From positions 124,001 to 188,000 of the forward strand of contig NZ_KV804685.1 of assembly GCF_001811425.1 (NCBI RefSeq): DNA of 64,000 nucleotides, given 5' to 3'. This document shows positions 16,363 through 24,686 of this stretch, piece by piece. Position 1 is the first letter of the stretch. Each line of letters opens with the position of its first letter. This stretch comes from Peptoniphilus_A sp001811425 (GTDB lineage: Bacteria; Bacillota; Clostridia; Tissierellales; Peptoniphilaceae). The position numbers and the translations under genes are program-made. Below the pieces are notes generated by a model. The model saw only the letters and a list, made by a program, of their open reading frames with translations, did not search any database and was not told where the DNA came from.

Positions 16363-17146
16363 ATTTTCCCTCCACAAATTTTAACAATCTTGTAAGAGTA
16401 AAGGTTATGGCAAAATAAAGTAGCGAGCCAATTATAAGTGGCTCCAAGGACTTGTAGGAAGAACCTCTAACTAAATTTACATTGTACATAATGTCTGTAA
16501 CGCCAATTGTTGAAATTATAGAAGTTTCCTTTATAACTGCAATAAATTCATTGGCAAGAGAAGGCAAAATATTTTTTGTAGCTTGCGGTAAAATTACTTC
16601 TTCCATGGAAAGAGATTTACTCATTCCAAGAGATAGGCAGGCTTCCAATTGCCCTTTATCAATTGCATTTATACCTGAACGAATAATTTCTGCAACATAG
16701 GCAGCCGAGTTAAGGCCAACGGCAATTACACCAGTGATGTAGGCAAAGGATGAAATTGAAATTCCAAATTTTTTAAAGTCCATAATGCTAGCCACACCTA
16801 GAAATATAAAAAATACTTGAGTAAGCATTGGAGTTCCTCTAATGATTTCTATATAACAGTTTGCAAAAATATTTAAACTTTTAATTTCAGAGGACTTCAT
16901 AAGATAAAGTAGGAGTCCAAAGATAGTTCCAAGCATTACAGATATTAAGGAAAGGGATATAGTTATTTCTAATCCCTTTATATAATAGGAACTGTATTTT
17001 TTTAGAATTTCAAAAGTTGAGCTGAAAAAATTTATAATTAAGTTTCCAAAAATAAAAATTAAAATTATAAAAATAAAAATTACTATATAATTAATAATTT
17101 TATTCTTTGAAAATTTTTTATTTTCTAGTTTATAAATATTTTCCAT
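16349..17146 (-). CDS. Polar amino-acid ABC transporter permease
   Basis: A 265-residue membrane protein. After a basic N-terminus there is one hydrophobic segment (about 19-40) and then the five-helix HisMQ-type permease core with IIRGTPMLTQVFF near residue 103. The EAA loop includes EACLSLGMSKSLSMEEVILPQ, which contacts the ATPase. Only one permease is present, so the transporter would use a homodimer. It is 7 bases downstream of the binding-protein gene and overlaps the ATPase gene, so all three form one operon under the T-box. Confidence 0.92.
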   Translation of the reverse strand: MENIYKLENKKFSKNKIINYIVIFIFIILIFIFGNLIINFFSSTFEILKKYSSYYIKGLEITISLSLISVMLGTIFGLLLYLMKSSEIKSLNIFANCYIEIIRGTPMLTQVFFIFLGVASIMDFKKFGISISSFAYITGVIAVGLNSAAYVAEIIRSGINAIDKGQLEACLSLGMSKSLSMEEVILPQATKNILPSLANEFIAVIKETSIISTIGVTDIMYNVNLVRGSSYKSLEPLIIGSLLYFAITFTLTRLLKFVEGKYDKN

Positions 17147-17153
17147 AAGACAC

Positions 17154-17963
17154 CTACTTTGCCGAAAGTTCTAGGGCTTTGTTGTAATATTCTTCTAATT
17201 TTCCTTCTTTTTCAAGTCTATCTAAAGTTTTATTTACAGCATCTAAAAGCTCTTTATCATTTTTTGCAAGCCCTATTGCAGTTCCATCAGTGTCGGCTTC
17301 GAAGTAAAAACTATTTTCCATCTTTAAATTTTTGTTAGAATGCTCATAGTTGTCCCCAACGCATTTTTCAACTATTATGCCGTCAATTAAAGCTTGATCT
17401 AGCTGTGCAATTAAGTCTGGAGTTTTTGGAAGAGACACAATATTTTTTATATTTAATTTTTTTGCAATTTCTTCTTGAGTTGTGGCAGTTTGAACGCCAA
17501 TAGTTAAATCCTTAATGCTATTTTCATCTTTATACTTTCCTAAATCTTTAGAATTAACCAATAAATAATTTTTTGGGTCGTAATAAACTTTTGAAAATAA
17601 AATTGATTTTTCTCTTTCAGTTGTTTTTGAAATTCCAGAGAGAGCCATGTCTATTATGCCAGTGTCCAAACTTGCAAGAACTGACGAAAATTCCATATCA
17701 GATATTTCAAGTTTTACACCAAGGTCCTTAGCAATTTCTTCTCCAATAAAAATGTCAAATCCCATTATCTCATCCTTGCCATCTAGGTTTTTATGAAACT
17801 CAAAGGGTGGGTAATTGGCATTGCAGCCCATGACAATTTTTCCTGATTCTTTTATTGCATCTAATCTGTCATTAGAGTTTCCACTAGACTTATTTAAAAA
17901 TATTGCCAAAGTTAAAATTATGGCAGCTAATAAAATTACTGATATACTAACTATTTTTTTCAT
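17154..17963 (-). CDS. Amino-acid ABC transporter substrate-binding protein, N-terminally anchored
   Basis: A 269-residue family 3 solute-binding protein. Residues 4-23 are hydrophobic, followed by the mature domain with VMGCNANYPPFEF (ligand-loop start), MGFDIFIGEEIAKDLG and TGIIDMALSGISKTTER. Most Gram-positive relatives are lipoproteins, but no Cys occurs in a lipobox position: the hydrophobic stretch runs into FLNKSSGNSN, and the first Cys is residue 47 inside the domain. It is therefore probably held by an uncleaved signal anchor or released. An AAGGAGG-type site precedes ATG 17963. It is the first gene of the T-box-controlled operon. Confidence 0.9.
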   Translation of the reverse strand: MKKIVSISVILLAAIILTLAIFLNKSSGNSNDRLDAIKESGKIVMGCNANYPPFEFHKNLDGKDEIMGFDIFIGEEIAKDLGVKLEISDMEFSSVLASLDTGIIDMALSGISKTTEREKSILFSKVYYDPKNYLLVNSKDLGKYKDENSIKDLTIGVQTATTQEEIAKKLNIKNIVSLPKTPDLIAQLDQALIDGIIVEKCVGDNYEHSNKNLKMENSFYFEADTDGTAIGLAKNDKELLDAVNKTLDRLEKEGKLEEYYNKALELSAK

Positions 17964-17980
17964 TTTTTTCCTCCTTAAAT

Positions 17981-18193
17981 AAAAAAATCGCCTCTATGAA
18001 AGAGGCGAAGTCCGCGGTACCACTCTAATTATCTTTTAGATATCTCAAAACTTTAAGGCAGTTAACCTCTGTAAATACTAATTTCCTTACAGAATCTCCG
18101 TGGTTCTATTATATTCTTTTCCTTTGCAAGCTTTCACCTAATCTTGCTCTCTAAAAAAGTTATGAGAATACTTTTTGTCCACTTCATTGATTT
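17981..18193 (-). promoter_or_regulatory. T-box leader (predicted Arg specifier AGA) of the amino-acid ABC operon
   Basis: Read on the minus strand, the T-box AGAGTGGTACCGCGGA lies at 18026-18011. It is followed by the terminator TCGCCTCT-TTCAT-AGAGGCGA and seven U (18008-17981). The Stem I basal helix pairs GTGG near 18185-18182 with CCAC at 18103-18100. The triplet before the spacer purine is AGA (18107-18105), an Arg codon, in exactly the register that gives ATC for ileS. The anti-termination response is therefore expected to follow uncharged tRNA-Arg. The specifier is read by eye; GAA or AAC in a shifted register are alternatives. Confidence 0.85.
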
Positions 18194-18199
18194 CTGATT

Positions 18200-18228
18200 A
18201 CTTTACTACGGTAAAATAAAATTGTCAA
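18200..18228 (-). promoter_or_regulatory. Promoter of the T-box/ABC transporter operon
   Basis: On the minus strand, consensus TTGACA (18228-18223) is followed after 17 bases by TAAAGT (18205-18200). Transcription would start just before the T-box Stem I. Confidence 0.6.
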
Positions 18229-18351
18229 GAATTTTTTTAAAAAATTTTAAAATAAATTTTTTTATAGTTTTTCTAAAGAAATATTTTTAGGGCATTCATT
18301 AGATAAGAAATTTTAAGCGAAAATATTTTATAAAAAAATTAAAAAAAATTC
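18229..18351. other. AT-rich spacer between divergent T-box promoters
   Basis: About 120 bases, almost entirely A and T, lie between the two outward-facing promoters. I see no gene, terminator or clear operator in it. Confidence 0.5.
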
Positions 18352-18380
18352 TTGACAAATAAAATTTATCTTGCTAGGAT
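18352..18380 (+). promoter_or_regulatory. Promoter of the T-box/argGH operon
   Basis: Consensus TTGACA (18352-18357) and TAGGAT (18375-18380) are 17 bases apart, placing the transcription start near 18387 at the head of the T-box leader. Confidence 0.65.
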
Positions 18381-18387
18381 ATCAAAC

Positions 18388-18602
18388 AATAAAAGTTTTG
18401 AAGAGCAGAGTAAAATTATCCAAGACTTAAAGAGAGTTTTCGGTTGCTGAGAGAAAATAGGGAGGATAATTTGAAAAGGAGCTTGGAACTTGCATCTCGA
18501 TATTTAGATTTGCACGGTTACGCGTTATAGTTTTTGAGGTATAGAATTATACAAATTTGGGTGGTACCACGATTTTCGTCCCTTGACAGGGGCGATTTTT
18601 TT
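18388..18602 (+). promoter_or_regulatory. T-box leader (predicted Arg specifier AGG) of argGH
   Basis: The T-box TTGGGTGGTACCACGA lies at 18557-18572. It is followed by the terminator CGTCCCTTGACAGGGGCG and a run of T to 18602. In Stem I, ATTATCC pairs with GGATAAT above the specifier loop. AGG (18477-18479) precedes the spacer A and the basal helix arm GCTT, the same register as in the two other T-boxes of the window. AGG is an Arg codon, which fits argGH. Confidence 0.9.
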
Positions 18603-18661
18603 ATACTTTTTTTGAGTCTCAATTGTTAGTTTATTACAAAGTAAAAAATTGGAGGAAAAAA

Positions 18662-19882
18662 ATGAAAAATAATAATTATAAAAAAGTTGCCCTAGCATAT
18701 TCCGGTGGTCTTGACACATCTATAATAATTCCCTGGTTGAAGGAAAATTTTTCTTGTGAAGTTATTGCAGTAGTTGGTAATGTTGGACAAGCTAGTGAAA
18801 TTGAAGGTTTAGAAGAAAAAGCAATAAAAACTGGAGCATCAAAAATCTATATAGTTGATCTTGTAGAAGAATATGTTAAAGATTTTGTATTTCCAACTAT
18901 AAAAATGGGTGCAAAATATGAAAAAAATTATCTTCTTGGAACAGCAACAGCAAGACCACTTATTGCAAAGGCCCTTGTAGATATTGCAAAAAAAGAAAAT
19001 TGCGATGCAATTTGTCACGGATGCACAGGTAAGGGCAATGACCAAATTCGTTTTGAAATGGGAATAAAACACTTTGCTCCTGATATGCCAATTATTGCAC
19101 CATGGAGAATCTGGGATATAAAATCTCGTGATGAAGAAATTGACTATGCAGAAGCTCACAAGATTCCTTTGAAAATTTCTAGAAAGACGAACTATTCAAA
19201 GGACTTAAATATAATGCACTTATCTCATGAAGGACTTGACCTTGAAAATCCAGAAAACTATCCTGACTATGACAAAATATTAGAGCTTTCCCTTACACCT
19301 ATGAAGGCAAAGGATGAAGTGACTGAATTGGAAATAGAATTTCAAAGTGGAGAGGCTATTGCTGTAAATGGAGAAAAAATGTCTCCTGCAAATATTTTAA
19401 GCTATTTAAATAAAATTGGCGGCGAAAATGGCATTGGTATTGATGATATTGTAGAGAATCGTCTTGTGGGCATGAAAAGTCGTGGAGTTTATGAAAACCC
19501 AGGTGGAGCAATATTATATAAGTCACTAGAAATTCTAGAATCTGTTACTCTCGATAAAGATTCAGCTCACCTTAAAGATTATTTGTCAATTAAGTTTGCC
19601 GATTTAGTTTATGATGGCAAGTGGTATTCTAATTCGCTTAAGGGACTTCTTGCCTTTGCGGATGAAGTTACAAAAAATGTAAGTGGGAAGGTAAAAGTAA
19701 AACTTTATAAGGGAAATATTATACCAGCAGGAGTTACTTCAAAGCATTCACTTTATAGCGAAGACTTGGCATCCTTTGGCGATGGAGGAGAAAATTTATA
19801 TTCTCACAAGGACGCGGTAGGTTTTATAAATTTATATTCACTTCAAACAGTAGTGGATGCGAAGATAAATAAAGGAGTTTAA
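18662..19882 (+). CDS. argG: Argininosuccinate synthase
   Basis: A 406-residue enzyme that joins citrulline and aspartate using ATP. The PP-loop AYSGGLDTS is near residue 11. Family signatures GCTGKGNDQIRFE near residue 120 and KSRGVYENPGG near residue 275 are present. I chose ATG 18662 because GGAGG lies 6 bases upstream and the length matches the family; an in-frame start at 18623 lies against the T-box terminator and has no ribosome site. argH starts one base after the stop. With only these two arginine genes here, the cell likely makes arginine from citrulline, either imported or produced elsewhere in the genome. Confidence 0.97.
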   Translation: MKNNNYKKVALAYSGGLDTSIIIPWLKENFSCEVIAVVGNVGQASEIEGLEEKAIKTGASKIYIVDLVEEYVKDFVFPTIKMGAKYEKNYLLGTATARPLIAKALVDIAKKENCDAICHGCTGKGNDQIRFEMGIKHFAPDMPIIAPWRIWDIKSRDEEIDYAEAHKIPLKISRKTNYSKDLNIMHLSHEGLDLENPENYPDYDKILELSLTPMKAKDEVTELEIEFQSGEAIAVNGEKMSPANILSYLNKIGGENGIGIDDIVENRLVGMKSRGVYENPGGAILYKSLEILESVTLDKDSAHLKDYLSIKFADLVYDGKWYSNSLKGLLAFADEVTKNVSGKVKVKLYKGNIIPAGVTSKHSLYSEDLASFGDGGENLYSHKDAVGFINLYSLQTVVDAKINKGV

Positions 19883-19883
19883 A

Positions 19884-21260
19884 ATGTATTTATGGGGCAG
19901 TCACTTAGAAGGTTTAGAAAATTTTACACATGAATTTAATAAGTCAATTGAATTCGATAAAATTTTATTTGAAGAAGATATAGAAGGCTCTCTTGCTCAT
20001 GTAAAAATGCTCAGTGAAGTTGGAATAATTAGCATAGAGGATGCAGAAATTATTTCAAGGGAGCTTAAAAATATTTTGAAGGAAATAAAAGCTGGGGAAC
20101 TTGAAATAAATTTAGAGGAAGAAGATATTCATTCATTTATAGAAAATGAGCTCACAAGTAGGGTTGGTGATGTGGGCAAAAGGCTTCACACAGGAAGGTC
20201 AAGAAATGACCAATGTGCTCTTGATTTAAGATTATATGCTAAGAAAGCTTTAAATAGCATAAAAAAAGAATTATTAGACTTAATCGTAGAAGTAATCTCA
20301 ATTGCAGAAAAAAATAAGAACACAATTATGCCAGGTTTTACTCACATGCAACATGCACAAGTAACAACTTTTGCACATTATATTTTAAGCTATGGTCAAA
20401 TGTTTTATAGAGATTTAGAAAGACTAATTGAAACTTATAATAGGCTCGATGAAAATCCTCTTGGTTCTTGTGCACTTGTTACTACAAGCTTTAATATCGA
20501 TAGATTTATGACTACAAAAATTCTTGGCTTTAAAAAACCTACAGAAAATTCAATGGATTCAGTTTCAGATAGAGACTATGTGCTTGAAATTTTATTTAAT
20601 AATTCAGTGATTATGACTCACTTGTCGAGACTTTGTGAAGAATTAATTTATTTTTCAAGCAGTGAATATAGTTATATAAAATTTTCTGAAAAGTTTTCCA
20701 CTGGCTCAAGTATTATGCCTCAAAAGAAAAATCCTGATATGGCAGAACTTATAAGGGGCAAAAGTGGAAGATGTTATGGAGACCTTTTAACTCTTTTTAC
20801 AGTTTTAAAGGGAACACCGCAGACATATAATAAAGATTTTCAAGAAGACAAGGAAGCACTTTTTGATTCAGTAAAAACTGTATTTAATTCATTAAAGATT
20901 ATAAAAGGAATTTTAAATACACTTTATATTAATAAGGAAAAAATGAGAATCTCTGCGGAGTTAGGTTATTTAAATGCAACGGATTTGGCTGACTATTTAG
21001 TCCTAAAGGGTCTGCCTTTCCGAGAAGCCTATAGCTTAGTTGGTAAAATTGTAAATTTCTCTTCAAAAGAAAACTTAAAACTTGAAGATATAAGTTTGGG
21101 AAAGTATAAAACTTTCAATGAAATTTTTGAAGAAGATCTCTATGATTATATAAATATAGAAAATTCATTAAAAAATAGAAATGTCTATGGTGGTCCAGCA
21201 GAAGATGCAGTAAATATTCAAATAAATAACTTAAAAAATTTAATTTCAAAAATAAAATAG
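19884..21260 (+). CDS. argH: Argininosuccinate lyase
   Basis: A 458-residue member of the fumarase/aspartase superfamily that splits argininosuccinate into arginine and fumarate. Signatures seen are the TGRSRNDQ block near residue 110, TVMPGFTHMQHAQ-like substrate segment (NTIMPGFTHMQHAQ), and the flexible catalytic loop GSSIMPQKKNPD near residue 275. The N-terminus MYLWGSHLEG replaces the usual LWGGRF. It begins one base after argG and shares its T-box-controlled transcript. Usual length, no damage seen. Confidence 0.96.
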   Translation: MYLWGSHLEGLENFTHEFNKSIEFDKILFEEDIEGSLAHVKMLSEVGIISIEDAEIISRELKNILKEIKAGELEINLEEEDIHSFIENELTSRVGDVGKRLHTGRSRNDQCALDLRLYAKKALNSIKKELLDLIVEVISIAEKNKNTIMPGFTHMQHAQVTTFAHYILSYGQMFYRDLERLIETYNRLDENPLGSCALVTTSFNIDRFMTTKILGFKKPTENSMDSVSDRDYVLEILFNNSVIMTHLSRLCEELIYFSSSEYSYIKFSEKFSTGSSIMPQKKNPDMAELIRGKSGRCYGDLLTLFTVLKGTPQTYNKDFQEDKEALFDSVKTVFNSLKIIKGILNTLYINKEKMRISAELGYLNATDLADYLVLKGLPFREAYSLVGKIVNFSSKENLKLEDISLGKYKTFNEIFEEDLYDYINIENSLKNRNVYGGPAEDAVNIQINNLKNLISKIK

Positions 21261-21269
21261 ACTTAATAG

Positions 21270-21303
21270 CCTTATTTTATTTTGCTTTTAAATAAAATTT
21301 TTA
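21270..21303 (+). terminator. Weak AU-rich terminator after argH
   Basis: ATTTTATTT and AAATAAAAT form an AU-only stem around a TGCTTTT-type loop, followed by TTTTAT. The absence of G-C pairs makes it weak. Confidence 0.4.
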
Positions 21304-21341
21304 TCTCCACCATTTCACTGTATGAAAATTATTTAAAAGCA

Positions 21342-21370
21342 TTGACAAATGGTGGATTATTAAATATTAT
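21342..21370 (+). promoter_or_regulatory. Promoter of the ArsR-family regulator gene
   Basis: TTGACA (21342-21347) and TATTAT (21365-21370) are separated by 17 bases; an overlapping TATAAT lies at 21368-21373. Confidence 0.65.
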
Positions 21371-21381
21371 AATTTAAGAAT

Positions 21382-21395
21382 ATGAAATTTTTCAT
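21382..21395. promoter_or_regulatory. Candidate ArsR-type operator
   Basis: ATGAAA-TT-TTTCAT has perfect 6-base arms, placed just downstream of the -10 box at the expected transcription start. A dimeric winged-helix repressor bound here would block initiation, which suggests autoregulation by the downstream gene product. Confidence 0.45.
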
Positions 21396-21429
21396 CAATT
21401 TAAATTAAATAATTTTTTGGAGGTTTGAA

Positions 21430-21708
21430 GTGAAAAATAAAAATGATAATTTAGAAAAGACAGCTGAAGTTTTAAAAGTAATGGCGCATCCCGTTAGGCT
21501 TAAAATTATTAAAAATTTAATTGACAATGGTCCATGCAATGTTGGATCCTTACAAGAGAAATTTAATATTCCTCAACCAACTGTTTCATCTCATCTTGGC
21601 AAGTTAAAGAGAGCTGGCGTTCTAAATAGCGATAGAAATGGAACTGAAATTTTTTATAAAGTTGATAGTAAGTTCATATTGTCTCTTGCAGAAGCCATAT
21701 TTAATTAA
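21430..21708 (+). CDS. ArsR/SmtB-family transcriptional repressor
   Basis: A 92-residue winged-helix protein with the family opening VMAHPVRLKII near residue 17 and recognition region IPQPTVSSHLGKLKRAGVL at 48-66. The classic metal-binding ELCVCDL motif is replaced by GPCNVGSLQE, leaving one Cys (residue 36). It therefore probably does not sense metals through the alpha-3 site; a redox, other-ligand or C-terminal site is possible. It starts at GTG 21430 after GGAGG. It has its own promoter and palindrome, and a terminator follows, so it looks monocistronic. Its target is unknown. Confidence 0.85.
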   Translation: MKNKNDNLEKTAEVLKVMAHPVRLKIIKNLIDNGPCNVGSLQEKFNIPQPTVSSHLGKLKRAGVLNSDRNGTEIFYKVDSKFILSLAEAIFN

Positions 21709-21730
21709 TCCCCTTAGTGGGATTTTTTTA
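21707..21730 (+). terminator. Terminator between the ArsR gene and the helicase gene
   Basis: AATCCC-CTTAGT-GGGATT followed by TTTTTT, directly after the ArsR stop. It overlaps any upstream start for the helicase and therefore supports ATG 21741 as that gene's start. Confidence 0.75.
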
Positions 21731-21740
21731 TGGAGTTTTT

Positions 21741-24677
21741 ATGAAGTTAAATAAAGTCCAACTTGAAGCAGTGACTTCTATTGATAAAGATGTAACTTTA
21801 ATGGCGGGAGCAGGCACGGGTAAAACTAGAGTCCTCACCAGTAGATTCATAAATATAGTTAAAAACAATCATGATCCAAAGAAAATTTTGGCTATAACTT
21901 TTACAAAAAAAGCTGCAGAAGAAATGCTTGGAAGAATTTCTAAGGAGCTTGTGGAAGAGAATATTGATTTTGAAGAAAAAGATTTAAATATTATGACTAT
22001 TCACTCCTTTGCCCTTGAAATTGTGAGGAATTATTCTTATTTAATAGGAATAAATCCAAATTTTACTATTTTAGATGATGGCAAGGCAGGAGAGATGCTA
22101 GAAAATGCTGTTAAAGCATCTTTAAATAATATTAGAGACGAAAAATTTAAAAGGTATTTAATTGATTTTAAGACTAACCCCTTTGAGGAGAGAAAATTAT
22201 TTGCAGATCTTTATGGAGACTTTCGAAATAAAAATTTAGATTTTTCAGATATTTTAAGTATGAGCCTAAATTTTAATAAGACCAGCAAAAGTTCCGATGA
22301 ATTATTTTTACTCTTAGATGATTTTAGGAAAGTTAGCGGAAATAAGTTTAAAAAATTTTACGATGACAACATTTATGAAATTAAAAATACTGAAAATCTT
22401 GATCTTGAAATCTTAAACTCAATAGAAGAAAATCTTGGTTCTTCAAGTAAGTATGAGGATAAGATTAAAAAAATTGTAGATTTGATTCATGAATTAAAGA
22501 AAAATCTTGAGATAAAAAATAAGGAATATTATGAAATAATTATTGAAATTTTAAAAGAAATTGATAAAAATTATTCAAGGGAAAAGAGAGATATTAAGGC
22601 TCTAGATTACGACGACATTATCTCTTATACTCATTTAATATTAGGAGATGAAAGATTTAAGAAAAATCTTAAAGACAGGTATTCATACATATTGGTTGAC
22701 GAATATCAAGACACAAATGAAATTCAAAATGAAATTATAAATACCTTTGTTGATTCAAATTTATTTATAGTTGGGGACCCAAAACAGTCCATTTATGCCT
22801 TTAGGGGAACTGACTTAAAGAGTTATTATAGTTTTTCTGATAAAATAAAAAAACGGGGCATTTCCCTTGTCATGAATAAAAATTATAGAAGTGATGGGAA
22901 AATTATTAATTTCATTAATTCCACCTTTGAAAACCTAATTGAGTCTTATGAGGAAATGGACTTTGACTATGAAAATGGCGGAGATGTCTATCAATACGAC
23001 ACCGAAGATAATAATGAAATTGCCGACTTAGTTTTAGACCTTTTAAAAAAATTCGAGGAAAAGGAAATTGCCATCTTATCTAGGAGCAATGCCCAAATTG
23101 ACGAAATAAGTAGAATCTTATCTCTTAGAAATATTTCCTTTAATAAGGGCGAGAGAAGCTTAGAAGAAATTGAAGTTTTAAAGGTGACAAAAAATATTCT
23201 CTCTACTATTTATAGCCCAGAGGATTTTTTAAATACACTTGCTCTTTTTAATTCACCTCTTTTAAATTTCAATTTTAAAGATTTAGTTAAAATTTTAAAT
23301 TTGGGCATTGATAATGTTTCAGCCCTTCTTGATTTAAAGTGTGACGATGCAAATATAAATAATTTTATAAAATTCCTTAATAAATTAAAAGAAAAATCAA
23401 AAGTTCTTCTTTTTGATGAAATGATTGAAGAAATTATGAATTATTTTTATGATTTAAAGACTCTCAAGAAAATTGATTGGGAATATCTATATAAATTTAA
23501 AGAAATGGCAAGAGAATATTTAGAAGATAAACAAGAAGATTACAGGTCCTTTGAAAAATACCTTTTAACTTTGAGCTTTGAAGACTTAGAAGAGGGAATA
23601 AATCTCTTAACTATACACAAGTCCAAGGGCTTAGAATTTGATGCAGTTATAATCTCACACATGGACAGGGGTAAAAAATTAGGTCAAGTGAGAAAAATTA
23701 TAGTTAATAGAGAGCTTGGACTTGCCATTAAATCTGATTTTTCTGACTACAGGTATAGAGCTATTAATGAGAAACTAAGAGATGTAGATAGGGAAGAGGA
23801 GAAGAGAGTTTTATATGTTGCCATGACAAGGGCGAAGAGGGAACTCATCCTCTTTGGGAATTTAAAAAAATACAAAAGTGATTCCTATTTTGATTTATTA
23901 GATAGGGACATAAAAATTAAGGAATATGAATTTTCAAAGGATATAAAAGAAAACATACCAAAGAAAAAATACCCTTACCTCGACCTAGACTTAAATTTCG
24001 AAAATAGAATTAGAGAATATTACACTGTCACTGATTTTTTAAATTTCAAGAGAAGCCCTATAGATTTCTATAAAAAATATTTTTTGGGAATAGATGACTA
24101 CACTTTGGGACAGGGCAAGATACAAGTAATGGATCCAAAGACTCTTGGAAGCATAGTCCACTTATTTGCACAAATTCACAGCAAAAAAGATACGAATAAA
24201 GATAATATAGATGAATATTTAAAAGACATTTTTGAATATTACGAAGAAGAAATTGATGAAGACAAGTTAAATATTGCCAGAGAACTTTCTCTAAACTACC
24301 TTGATATGGAAGAAGAAAATATAATTGATAAGGAATTATTATTTTATTACGACCTGGAAGGATTTTTAGTAAAGGGCTTCATTGACCAGGTGATAAAAAT
24401 TGACGGAGAATACTCCATCGTTGATTTAAAAACTAGCGACATGGACCTAGACTATATAAAGTCTTCTTACGAGAATCAATTAGTGCTTTATTCAGCAATT
24501 TATGAAAAATTATATAAAGTTAAAGTAAAGGCTGCATATATTTTTGACTTAAGGGGTAAAAACAAAATAGATATTGAGATTAATGAGGAAAAGAGTAAAC
24601 TTGTAATGGAAGAATTTTTAAATTACATTAAATTTATTAGATCTCATACTAATTATAAGGATTATTTAAAATTTTAA
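21741..24677 (+). CDS. AddA-like UvrD helicase fused to a RecB-type nuclease domain
   Basis: A 978-residue superfamily 1A helicase with Walker A LMAGAGTGKTRVL at about residue 25, TFTKKAAEEM, DEExx-type Walker B (LVDEYQDTNEIQ), GDPKQSIYAFRG, and the late motif LTIHKSKGLEFD followed by YVAMTRAKRE. The C-terminal 200 residues carry a PD-(D/E)XK nuclease: GSIVHLFAQIH, then EYSIVDLKTSD and QLVLYSAIY. This is the AddA arrangement for processing double-strand breaks, but it is shorter than typical AddA (about 1200) and no addB is adjacent. ATG 21741 has a GGAG site and lies beyond the preceding terminator. RexA-like or stand-alone repair nuclease are alternatives. Confidence 0.85.
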   Translation: MKLNKVQLEAVTSIDKDVTLMAGAGTGKTRVLTSRFINIVKNNHDPKKILAITFTKKAAEEMLGRISKELVEENIDFEEKDLNIMTIHSFALEIVRNYSYLIGINPNFTILDDGKAGEMLENAVKASLNNIRDEKFKRYLIDFKTNPFEERKLFADLYGDFRNKNLDFSDILSMSLNFNKTSKSSDELFLLLDDFRKVSGNKFKKFYDDNIYEIKNTENLDLEILNSIEENLGSSSKYEDKIKKIVDLIHELKKNLEIKNKEYYEIIIEILKEIDKNYSREKRDIKALDYDDIISYTHLILGDERFKKNLKDRYSYILVDEYQDTNEIQNEIINTFVDSNLFIVGDPKQSIYAFRGTDLKSYYSFSDKIKKRGISLVMNKNYRSDGKIINFINSTFENLIESYEEMDFDYENGGDVYQYDTEDNNEIADLVLDLLKKFEEKEIAILSRSNAQIDEISRILSLRNISFNKGERSLEEIEVLKVTKNILSTIYSPEDFLNTLALFNSPLLNFNFKDLVKILNLGIDNVSALLDLKCDDANINNFIKFLNKLKEKSKVLLFDEMIEEIMNYFYDLKTLKKIDWEYLYKFKEMAREYLEDKQEDYRSFEKYLLTLSFEDLEEGINLLTIHKSKGLEFDAVIISHMDRGKKLGQVRKIIVNRELGLAIKSDFSDYRYRAINEKLRDVDREEEKRVLYVAMTRAKRELILFGNLKKYKSDSYFDLLDRDIKIKEYEFSKDIKENIPKKKYPYLDLDLNFENRIREYYTVTDFLNFKRSPIDFYKKYFLGIDDYTLGQGKIQVMDPKTLGSIVHLFAQIHSKKDTNKDNIDEYLKDIFEYYEEEIDEDKLNIARELSLNYLDMEEENIIDKELLFYYDLEGFLVKGFIDQVIKIDGEYSIVDLKTSDMDLDYIKSSYENQLVLYSAIYEKLYKVKVKAAYIFDLRGKNKIDIEINEEKSKLVMEEFLNYIKFIRSHTNYKDYLKF

Positions 24678-24686
24678 GGAGGAAAT

